Of a stretch of DNA of 64,000 nucleotides, positions 55,917 to 64,000 are shown piece by piece; within the stretch, counting starts at the first letter, position 1, and each line of letters starts with the position of its first letter. This DNA comes from Diprion similis (Eukaryota; Arthropoda; Insecta; Hymenoptera; Diprionidae), in the NCBI RefSeq assembly GCF_021155765.1, contig NC_060118.1, positions 2,852,001 through 2,916,000 of the forward strand. The letters are read 5' to 3'. Under the pieces are notes generated by a model that worked only from the letters and a program-made list of their open reading frames with translations, was not told the DNA's origin and did not search any database. The position numbers and the translations under genes were made by a program.

Positions 55917-58900
55917 TCAAGTTTCATAATCTCTGAATCTTACTGGAGGCTGCCTTAGTCTCTGAGGTCTCTCACCCCGATTCTGTTCATCACCAATCAC
56001 AGCATTTGGCTCATCAGCAATCACAACATTTGGCTCATTTCTCATTTGATTTTCAATTATTGAATCATATATGCTTACATGAGTTCTACATGGGAACTCA
56101 TTCTTTGATTCTCTTATATGTATTTTATTTCTACGATAAACCTGACCAGTTTCACTTTGTTGAACAAAGTACGACCTTGGGGCACTACTTTTACCTATTA
56201 TCTTTGCAGGCTCCCACATCCTTCCTCTCCGAAGTAAAACACTTTGATCTAGCTCTAGCTCAGGCCTTTCTTTACTTTTCTTATCAAACTGTTTCTTTAC
56301 TATCTGTTGCTTATGCTTTAATTTTGTACATACTTTCTTATTATCTATGACTTTAGGTTCTAATGATTTTTGGATTATTGGTAACTTCGTTTTCAACCTG
56401 CGATTCATCATCAATTCTAATGGGGTATAGTCAATTCCAGTTATTTTAGTGTTTCTATAATTAAGCAATGCTACATCTAAATCACAACCTTTTTTTAGTA
56501 TCGCTTTTGCTATTTTTACACCACTCTCTGCAAATCCATTACTTTGTGGGTATCTCGGACTGCTATTAATTATCTGAAATTCAAATTCTTTTGCAAATTG
56601 TTTAAATGCATATAACGCATATGGCATGTTGTCCGCTATTAGCATATCAGGTATCCCATGGGTTGCAAAGCACACTTTAAATTTCTGTATTAATTCGTCA
56701 GCAGTTTTACCCGATGTTGGTATCACTTCAAGCCATTTTGAAAAATAATCGAATATTATTAAGTAATTTTTTCCTGCATGTTCACACATGTCTGATGCGA
56801 TTTTGGCAAAAGGTCTATCCAATATTTCATGATTGATGAGTGGTTCTTTTGTGTTATTTGGCAAATATCGCTCACAACTCTTACACTCGGATACAAACTC
56901 AATTATGTCTTTTGTCATTTCTGGCCAAAACAATGCCTCTTTCAGTCTTTCTGTGGTTTTATTTATCCCTACATGCCCTTCATGAGCTAATCTCATCATC
57001 TCTAATCTTAATTTACTTGGTACGATTAATCTATCCTTATACAACAAGATATCCTCGACTAGACTAATTTCACTTTTATAGCTCTTGAATTTTTGGACTT
57101 CATCTGGTACTTTTGATGGCCATCCATCAATGCAGAATTTTTTTAGTAATTTCAACACTGGTTCCTCTTCGATTCTTTTTTGGAACTCTGATTTTTTAGC
57201 ATCCGTTATGTTCACTATTGCTTGGACATTGTGTATTACTTCTAGCATTGTTGGATCGTCATCTATGACATCACTCAAATAATTTCTAGACAACAAGTCC
57301 GCCACATACATTTGCTTTCCTGGCATGTATTGCAAATTTATCAGATATTTATTGAGTTTCGTTTTTATTCTTTGAAGCCTCGGTGACACTATGTCAGCTA
57401 ATTTTTTATTCATTATCGCAACTAGCGGCTTATGGTCCGTCCACACATTAACATGTCTCCCGTAGATGTAATAGTGAAATTTTTTGACAGCGAACCAAAC
57501 CGCTAAGAACTCTTTTTCTATCTGAGCATAGTTTTTTTCTGCATCCGTTAAGCTCCTTGAAAAAAATGATACAGGCTTATTATTTTGTAACAGACAGCAA
57601 CCCAAACCATCTTTTGATGCATCAGTTTGTATTGTTATTTGTTTTTTACAATCAAAGTTTGACAGTACTGGCGCTCGCGTCAGTAATTGTTTCAACTCTG
57701 ACAGTGCTTTTTCATGTTTACTGGTCCATGCAAAAACTACATCTTCTTTTAGTAAGTTTCTGAGTGGAGCAGATAGCTCTGACAATTTTGGCATGAAACT
57801 TCGGAAGTAATTGAACATCCCCATAATTTTTTGTAAGCCATTTTTGTCTGTTGGTGCTTTTAACTGTAAAATTGCTCTAATTCTCTCAGGATCTATTTCT
57901 GTGCCTTGAGCTGAAAAAATGTGACCCAGATATTTAACCTTATCAACTTTATATTGTACTTTATTGGGGTTGAATCTAACATTTCTTTCTCTTGCTCTGT
58001 TTAACACTTTCTCTAAAATTTTATCATGTTCTTCCTCACTTGTTCCTGCAATTAACAAGTCATCAAAGTAAATTATTACACCCTCTATGTCCCCAAAATT
58101 TTCCTGATTTATTTTTTGAAATAGTTCCGGTGCCATATTTAACCCAAAAGGCATTCTGCAAAATTTATAGTATCCAAACGGTGAGCTGAATGTACACAAA
58201 TCACTTGACTTTTCATCCAATTCTACATGGTAATACCCATCTTTTAAATCTAGAACTGTAAACCAAGTTTTTCCTGTTAGTTTTGAACAAACTTCTTCAA
58301 CCGTTGGTATTAGAAAGTATTCTCGCTTTATATATTTGTTTAAATCTGCTGGATCTAAACACACCCTCAGTGTTTTATTTTGTTTCTCCACAATAACTAA
58401 ATTACTTGCCCACTCAACTTGGCCTGTAACTTTTTGTATGATGCCTCTAGATTCCAAATCATCTAAAGTTTGTTTCAGTTTTTCCTTTATTGCTAACGGG
58501 ACTCTACGAGGCGCCCTAACAACTGGTATTGCATCTTCTACCAGTTTGATTGCACATTTTTTATTGAACTTACCTATTCCTTCAAAGAGATCTCGGTGTC
58601 TATTAATAAGTCCATTTTTTTCTTTATATTCTACATTTTCAATCCTTTTTACTAACCCTAGCTGAGTACAGGACTCTAGTCCTAGCAACGGTGTCGAATC
58701 ATTATCAACTATTACAAAATTCAGACATTTTCTTGTTCCTTTGACTTCGCAAATTAATTTTACAGTTCCAAGTGGTGACCATTTCGTACCTCCATACGCT
58801 TCTAATACTATTTTGGTTTTTTCAATTTTTTCTTTACCACCCAGCGACTCTAACACTTGTTTAGGTATTATATTTACCTGTGCGCCTGTGTCTAACTTAA

Positions 58901-59759
58901 ATTTTATAATCTTGTCACTTACTTTTAGATTTTCATACCACGATAACGACTCTACTTTCGATATTACATTTATCACAGACTTGACTAGCAGCGTCTCTAT
59001 CTCGTCACTGTTTTCTTCGTCCGCCTCTTCAAGCTCCTGAACGATCTTCACTCTGCAAGCGACTTTCCAGTGATTTAATTTCCCGCATCGAGCACACTTT
59101 TTTCCAAATGCTGGGCACTGGTTGACTCCATGTTTGGTTTGACATCTCGTGCATAAAAATGTGTTATGTTTTTCTTTTGACTTTTTGACGTACTCTTTTT
59201 TCTTGACAACACTGACTTTATTTTCTTCCTGCACAATTTTAACTTGATCCCTTGTTACTTCACAGGATCTACAGATATTTATTACCTTCTCTAAGGTCAC
59301 CTCCTCTAACCCGATGAGTCGTTCCTGCAATTCTCTGTCGGCAATTCCGAGTACAATTCGGTCCCGAAGCATCTCATCTTCACTATTTATAAATTCACAT
59401 TTTTTTATAATTTTTTTTAGGTCAGTAACAAAGTGATCAAATGGCTCATTTTCTTCTTGTTTTCGGTTGTAGTACAGGAATCTTTCGTAAATAATATTTT
59501 TCTTTGGGTTCACATATTTCTCAAATTCTTGTACTACGCGGTTGAATTCTTTTCTTTCTTCATTTGACAGTTTAAAATTATTGAAGATATCAATTCCTTC
59601 TTCACCCATAAAATTCAGAAGTAACGCTACCTTAACCTCATCTGTTGAGTTATTTTTTTCCGCAGCTAGCAAATAAATTTCAAAATGTTGTTTAAATTTC
59701 TTAAAATTTTCCAATATGTTGCCTTCAAATTTACATGGACCCGGTATTCTCGCGTCCAT
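55917..59759 (-). CDS. gag-pol: Gag-pol of the minus-strand gypsy element
   Basis: A 1,280-residue single frame starting MDARIPGPCKFEG. Gag has a capsid-like N-terminus (FKKFKQHFEIYLLAAE) and two CCHC knuckles (CTRCQTKHGVNQC and CARCGKLNHWKVAC). Protease has FKLDTGAQVNIIP. RT has FCRMPFGLNMAPELF and YFDD (near plus-strand 58,070). RNase H has QTDASKDGLGC and MYVADLLSRN. Integrase has the H2C2 finger ending CKSCERYLP, then ASDM, IADNMPY and SPRYPQSNGFAESG. The second integrase motif reads ADNMPY rather than the usual SDNGPQF, but the Asp is kept. Gag and pol share one frame, so no frameshift is needed. Confidence 0.95.
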   Translation of the reverse strand: MDARIPGPCKFEGNILENFKKFKQHFEIYLLAAEKNNSTDEVKVALLLNFMGEEGIDIFNNFKLSNEERKEFNRVVQEFEKYVNPKKNIIYERFLYYNRKQEENEPFDHFVTDLKKIIKKCEFINSEDEMLRDRIVLGIADRELQERLIGLEEVTLEKVINICRSCEVTRDQVKIVQEENKVSVVKKKEYVKKSKEKHNTFLCTRCQTKHGVNQCPAFGKKCARCGKLNHWKVACRVKIVQELEEADEENSDEIETLLVKSVINVISKVESLSWYENLKVSDKIIKFKLDTGAQVNIIPKQVLESLGGKEKIEKTKIVLEAYGGTKWSPLGTVKLICEVKGTRKCLNFVIVDNDSTPLLGLESCTQLGLVKRIENVEYKEKNGLINRHRDLFEGIGKFNKKCAIKLVEDAIPVVRAPRRVPLAIKEKLKQTLDDLESRGIIQKVTGQVEWASNLVIVEKQNKTLRVCLDPADLNKYIKREYFLIPTVEEVCSKLTGKTWFTVLDLKDGYYHVELDEKSSDLCTFSSPFGYYKFCRMPFGLNMAPELFQKINQENFGDIEGVIIYFDDLLIAGTSEEEHDKILEKVLNRARERNVRFNPNKVQYKVDKVKYLGHIFSAQGTEIDPERIRAILQLKAPTDKNGLQKIMGMFNYFRSFMPKLSELSAPLRNLLKEDVVFAWTSKHEKALSELKQLLTRAPVLSNFDCKKQITIQTDASKDGLGCCLLQNNKPVSFFSRSLTDAEKNYAQIEKEFLAVWFAVKKFHYYIYGRHVNVWTDHKPLVAIMNKKLADIVSPRLQRIKTKLNKYLINLQYMPGKQMYVADLLSRNYLSDVIDDDPTMLEVIHNVQAIVNITDAKKSEFQKRIEEEPVLKLLKKFCIDGWPSKVPDEVQKFKSYKSEISLVEDILLYKDRLIVPSKLRLEMMRLAHEGHVGINKTTERLKEALFWPEMTKDIIEFVSECKSCERYLPNNTKEPLINHEILDRPFAKIASDMCEHAGKNYLIIFDYFSKWLEVIPTSGKTADELIQKFKVCFATHGIPDMLIADNMPYALYAFKQFAKEFEFQIINSSPRYPQSNGFAESGVKIAKAILKKGCDLDVALLNYRNTKITGIDYTPLELMMNRRLKTKLPIIQKSLEPKVIDNKKVCTKLKHKQQIVKKQFDKKSKERPELELDQSVLLRRGRMWEPAKIIGKSSAPRSYFVQQSETGQVYRRNKIHIRESKNEFPCRTHVSIYDSIIENQMRNEPNVVIADEPNAVIGDEQNRGERPQRLRQPPVRFRDYET

Positions 59760-59865
59760 CTTGTTGTGGAATCACGTGTATCGTTGACGCTCAGTTACTG
59801 TAGACAATTTGATGCACTATTCCTTTCTTTTTTAAACTTTTGACTTCACTTGACCGACTGCGTCA

Positions 59866-60039
59866 TGTTGGTATGTTATTAAAAACACATAATTAAGTCT
59901 TCATGACATTTTATTAAGGCAATACAAGTAATATATAATTAACAAGCTGCATCCATGTTAGCACACGCTCTCGGCAATCTCTTGCTGCTACTTCGCATGC
60001 ATACCAACCTTACTTCTAATAATTCCCTAGTCCTCAACA
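59866..60039 (-). repeat. Minus-strand gypsy 5' LTR (174 bp)
   Basis: Identical by reading to the other LTR. Followed on the plus strand by the GGTTC duplication. Confidence 0.96.
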
Positions 60040-60044
60040 GGTTC

Positions 60045-60650
60045 TACTTCGCTTTTACACTATTGTAGTAACCGGGAATGTTGACGTCTCTTAAGCTGGA
60101 ATGACCACTTCACCAGAATCAAATCTAACCGATTCAGGGATTTAGTTTCGCCGGAATTGAGGGCGATGCCAGCTTTAAAAAAAGTTGGCAAAGCCAGACT
60201 AACGGATGGCGGAAAATTAAAAAAAAATACATGGGAATTTGTTGCTAATTAGTTGCTTAAACAATACACTTATTTCGAACCAAAATAATTTACCCCTGGT
60301 CCGAAAACCACCCCTAAGTCGTCACGCACAAACAATACGCTTAAAATATGATTGAATGTACAGCACATTTTGTTTTCGATGGATAAATAGATGGATTAAG
60401 TCAATCTGACGTATCTAGGATTATGTTGCTTGACCCTTGATGCCTGAAACTCACCCCCGATGCCCAAAACTCACCCCCATGCCAGCTACGTTGGAGAGAA
60501 ATGAAATAACGCGTGTTTTTTAAAATTCAAAGAAAATCGATTTTGGACCCACGATTTAGTTGCTCTCGATATACTAACTCCTAAATAAAAATAAAAAACC
60601 AAGAAATTAAAAAAAAATGTGTCTTGTACTACCTCACTGGTGTGAGTTAC
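60045..60650. other. No gene seen
   Basis: Non-coding sequence between the gypsy element and a decayed foldback element. The segment CTCACCCCC occurs twice near 60,450-60,478. No supported ORF. Confidence 0.4.
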
Positions 60651-60654
60651 AGTT

Positions 60655-61125
60655 GAGGGGATACCCGGAACGATTTCCACGTTGACGTATATATCACCAA
60701 ATATCGTAGTCCACGTAGCTCAAAAACGAAAAACGTCTTAATAACGCCATTCTATACGCAATTGTGAACAAAAAGACTCAAATGCATTTTCAGTTGATGC
60801 AGAAATAACGAAATGGCACGGGCACTACGAATTTACTATTGGGATTTCAGAGTTTTTGTGTCATTTCTTTATTTATGCATGAAATGAAAATGCATTGGAG
60901 TCTTAACAAAGTAAAAATACTGGAAACTGTATTCAGAATTCAAATTATTATTAAATTTTTTTTCATTGACAATGAATAAATTAGTTGTTTAATTTAACTT
61001 AATTTGAAATTATTACATTATTAATTAATTTATTTGAAAAATTATATTAATAAAAATATTGTCATTAGTATGGCGCTGTTAAGCCCTTTGTCGTTTTAGA
61101 GATACCGGGACTTCGGTATTTGGAT
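60655..61125. mobile_element. Decayed relative of the 63.26-kb MITE
   Basis: The left part (GGGGATACCCGGAACG, CACGTTGACGTATATATC, CAAAAAGACTCAAATGCATT) matches the left arm of the element at 63,258-63,624. The right part (GCGCTGTTAAGCCCTTTGTCG near 61,070) matches its right arm. An AT-rich stretch of about 150 bp at 60,915-61,070 has no counterpart in the other copy. TTGA precedes the left end. Confidence 0.65.
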
Positions 61126-62070
61126 GGCCGGGAGTGAAAAAAAAAAGTAGTTTCCCAAAAAAAGCACCCTAATGTATATGCAGTATTCGATAAATTATTC
61201 GTTATTGTAGAAATGGCCATTTTCGCAGGTTTTTATTACTTTGCGAGAGAAAAAATCTATCAATTTCAATTTGCGACCGGCCAAATTGTTGGTCTTTTTA
61301 ATACCTACAAATTCTTATGAAACTTTTTTTCTCTCAGATCAATAGTTTCCTCGTTATCGCTCAAGAACATCGTTTCACCAACTTTGAATGCTCCGCATTT
61401 TTTTTTTTTTGCCAACAAAATCGTGGTTGGAAACACATAGGCCTTCATTACGGGCATCAGCTCTATGAGAATATATAGGTCTCATCCATCCTGAAATTGT
61501 GTCATGCAAAAATGCTTTATTTCCTGGACTATATTGTGGACTTCGATCGGCTAGCGGCATCTGCTAGCTTCAGCGTAATCATCCAACTATTTTCCATTTT
61601 CAATATTCATAAAATTCCGTATATTTTTCTGTAGTGGATATTCCATTGCTGATATAGGCTCAGATTTTTTTATTTTAACAAATTTTGTAAAATTTTTTCC
61701 GAATTTCATAAAATGACCAATTGAGCGATGGCAAATCAAAATACACCTCATCGTCAGATACGGGTAGTCATCGAAATTTTCTTTAATCTGGAGCTCTTTT
61801 TTGACGAGCTGCGTTGTTTTGACTGTGATGTTCAATATTTGAGGTCGGATAGATTCAGGTGTGGCGGCGCGCGGCGTTACAATGTAATGCAGCACATCGT
61901 TACTGATCTTCGCCGTCCAGACGTACTTCGATGACACCGTCGTTCTTTCGGCATTTCTTCCCCACCGAACGTAATTTGCATTTCCCCTTAGCTGCTGATT
62001 TTTTCTTTGTTCTCCTCCGCATTAGCTGTAGTATCTTCGAATCTCTTGTCGTGAACGCATCAGTTGCACA
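61126..62070. other. No supported gene
   Basis: Overlapping short ORFs on both strands (for example minus 61,587-61,937) show no motif I recognise. The last ~100 bases before 62,071 may be the 5' leader of the following ORF. Confidence 0.35.
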
Positions 62071-62644
62071 ATGAATCCAACGCGTGGTCGACCCTCAAAA
62101 GTCAATCAGACGACAATCATTGATACAATACTGGAGCACGGGGAAGAAGTATTGTTGCCAAATAATAAAATAGTTGCAAAATCAAAACCAATATGGAACG
62201 TGATATCACGTGAACTTAATAATAATATTACCTCAAGCTCCTTGTATGTATTTGTTACATGCAACAGATATGGAGTCAGAGATAAGCTATTACAGAGGCA
62301 TTCGAAGGATCTTAATATTGACGTATCGGCGTGTGATAGCGTCTGCAGTGACTTTGTTCTGGATTCTTCAAATGTTTGCGAGGCATCTTTTGAAGAACAA
62401 GATCCCGAGTGTCTGAGTTTCGCACTTCCGGTTTTGCGATCCGATTTTCAAGAACTGGTTGTTGACCGATTGTACAAGCGTACAGATAAGAAAAAAAGTG
62501 GCTACCGTGAACAAAAAGTGCTCAAACCGGGTAAATGGCAGGAAATGATTACCCACAGAATTTGGGATTCAACTCGAGTTAAATGTGGTTTTAATTTTCA
62601 AAATCATTTTCTATCTGGTGATGCCAAGTCCGGCTCCATAAACG
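62071..62644 (+). CDS. First exon of a transposon-like protein, unclassified
   Basis: Starts MNPTRGRPSKVNQ; the RGRP core looks like an AT-hook. VLLPNNKIVAKSKPIWNVI and LNNNITSSSLYVFVTCNR follow. Downstream are a Cys-containing acidic segment and YREQKVLKPGKWQEM, ending in HFLSGDAKSGSING. A donor-like AACG|GTACGT at 62,644 suggests the exon ends here; frame continues without recognisable content to 62,748. I have seen this general layout in repeated insect proteins with transposon distribution, but I cannot name the superfamily. No downstream exon is visible before the MITE. Confidence 0.45.
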
Positions 62645-62749
62645 GTACGTATTATTTCTTTATTATCACAACAAATTTTGTTTTCCTGCCAACAGAAATA
62701 CAGAAGTACCCAGATTGTTGTGGTTTTTTCGGACAAAAATCTATTTAAT

Positions 62750-63253
62750 AGTGTTATAATTATTATTCGAGCGATATGTTAAATTCCTGCAGTAGTAACG
62801 TATCTTTATTACGTCCGAATCGCTCCAATACTCACCATATTTCACAGAAAAATTTTGAATCAAAAACAAATATACCACATATCGCATCGGTAATCAAACA
62901 CAGTCAAAGTTCGCAAGCGAACGCCGCAGGTTAGGACCGCGGAATACGGACAAATAGTCTCGCAGCCAGCTATGTGCACCCGTGCGTCTTGTCCATCAAC
63001 TCGTCTATCAAAGTTTTACCCACATATCATCAGCACCTAAACACGAAATTTCGGGGCGGCGCCCACTTTTCTCCTATATATAAATGTTCACAAATCATTC
63101 CAAATGTGTTGAACAATAAATTGTTTTAAAAAAATTTTTTTAAATAAACTTGTAGAGCAAATGTATATACCATATATACAATACACAGCCATACATTTGC
63201 TACGTAATATGATCTTTACAATTCAGCCGAAAAAAATTGTGATTGCTTTCTGA
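62750..63253. other. No gene seen
   Basis: AT-rich with one less AT-rich patch (62,930-63,060). No repeat or ORF assigned. Confidence 0.4.
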
Positions 63254-63257
63254 TTGA

Positions 63258-63624
63258 GGGGGTGCCCTGGTCGGTTTCGACGTTGACGAATATATCTCCA
63301 AATATCGAAGTCCACATATCTCAAAAAACAAAAAAGGGCTCAAGAGCGTATTCTATACGCAATTCTGAACAAAAAGACTCCAATACATTTTCAGTTGATG
63401 TAGAAATAAAGAAATGGCACGAAAACTACGGAATTGCAACAGTAAATTCGTAGTTTTCGTGCAATTTTTTTATTTGTGCATCAAATAAAGATGTGTTGGA
63501 GTCTTTTTGTTCAGAATTGTGTACAGAATGGAGCTGTTAAGCCCTTTTTCGTTTTCAAGATACGTGGACTTCGATATTTGATATATATATATACGTCAAC
63601 GTCGAAATCGACCAGGGCACCCCC
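63258..63624. mobile_element. Foldback MITE, 367 bp, possible TTAA target
   Basis: Left end GGGGGTGCCCTGGTCGGTTT and right end AAATCGACCAGGGCACCCCC are inverted repeats. The arms continue through GACGTTGACG and TCGAAGTCCA, and the centre is near 63,445 (GTAAATTCGTAGTTTTCGTG). TTGA flanks the left and TTAA the right, consistent with a TTAA duplication carrying one substitution, as made by piggyBac or Kolobok-type elements. The ORF at 63,262-63,453 is just one arm. Confidence 0.82.
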
Positions 63625-63628
63625 TTAA

Positions 63629-64000
63629 GCGTATCAGATCTATATTTTTCTTCAGCGTGCTTGGCCACCGCTCGTTTGCAATCGCCGCGAAGTGTCATTC
63701 ATCGAGCACGCATGACTAGGGTAAAATTTTAATTAAAAAAATTGTGAAGGCCAGACATTCAATGAGGAAAAGGTGCAAGTCGACTGCATGTACCCTTGAC
63801 TGTAAAAATAAAAAGATTCGGAAAGAAGCGATCCAAAATGAAAATTTTGTGTACACGTGTTGAGAAAACTGCCCTTATTTACCTTGTTCTATGACAGTAA
63901 TGTAGCTTTAATTTGGTACGCTTTTATTTAAAAAAGGAGCAACATTCGAATCAATTGATTGCAAGCTAGGACGATAATTGATGTATACAATAAACAGAGT
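63629..64000. other. No gene seen to window end
   Basis: Non-coding sequence ending with AATAAACAG near the edge. Nothing assigned. Confidence 0.4.

Larger units (their letters stand above)
55728..60039 (-). mobile_element. Young Ty3/gypsy retrotransposon on the minus strand
   Basis: A compact 4.3-kb element with 174-bp LTRs that read as identical, a 5-bp duplication and one uninterrupted gag-pol frame. On the minus strand, TGACGCAGTCGGTCAAGTG follows the 5' LTR (primer-binding position, resembling the tRNA-Ser type used by 17.6/297-like elements). A purine tract AAAAAAGGGAGA (55,902-55,913) precedes the 3' LTR. The integrase and RT style is of the K02A2.6-like gypsy type. This is the youngest-looking element in the window. 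Confidence 0.95.

Noticed and set aside
56006..59040. Plus-strand Ser/Phe/Leu-rich ORFs
   Set aside because: They are antisense shadows of the minus-strand gypsy gag-pol.
61375..61937. Minus-strand ORFs at 61,375-61,560 and 61,587-61,937
   Set aside because: No recognised motif, no splice context, and a similar-length plus-strand ORF overlaps.

Overview
This is eukaryotic DNA, most likely from an arthropod genome and probably an insect. The evidence is a degenerate 28S rDNA segment with an R2-type element, BEL/Pao and Ty3/gypsy LTR retrotransposons, an RNase H-bearing non-LTR element, hAT and CACTA-like DNA transposons, and foldback MITEs. I see no complete ordinary host protein gene. Almost everything recognisable is mobile or repetitive DNA, and the species cannot be named from this sequence alone.

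Layout. 1-5.2 kb: two blocks of a 60-bp minisatellite sharing one downstream flank, separated by AT-rich DNA and a ~300-bp tandem repeat. 5.7-9.9 kb: a broken R2-clade retrotransposon abutting the degenerate 3' part of a 28S rRNA gene and spacer-like repeats. 9.95-12.5 kb: a ~275-bp satellite, a 228-bp tandem repeat and a ~395-bp repeat. 12.5-19.2 kb: a BEL/Pao element with both LTRs, a 5-bp target duplication and four nonsense codons. 19.2-23.6 kb: tandem duplications and two foldback elements.

23.9-47.2 kb is a nested stack. The outer layer is a two-gene CACTA-like element: gene 1 is a transposase and gene 2 is a spliced DUF4806-type accessory gene. A hAT element and a SWIM-YqaJ element with ~530-bp inverted repeats sit inside the transposase. 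The last intron of gene 2 (34.8-47.1 kb) holds a foldback element and a long-inverted-repeat element. That last element was itself split by a Ty3/gypsy retrotransposon and a probable solo LTR. Removing the insertions rejoins the outer reading frames.

The gypsy element at 36,382-45,563 is the most notable object. Its 1,748-residue pol carries an insert between RNase H and integrase with two macrodomain-like modules. The first resembles the ADP-ribosyl hydrolase TARG1/OARD1 and keeps residues at the catalytic Lys and Asp positions. Gag and pol overlap in the -1 frame, with a canonical T TTA AAC slippery heptamer placed correctly.

49.1-55.7 kb is a ~281-bp satellite block split by a non-LTR retrotransposon with an 11-bp target duplication and an intact 1,247-residue ORF2. 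55.7-60.0 kb is a young minus-strand gypsy element with LTRs that read as identical and an uninterrupted 1,280-residue gag-pol. 60-64 kb holds two related foldback elements and one exon-like ORF with an AT-hook-like start.
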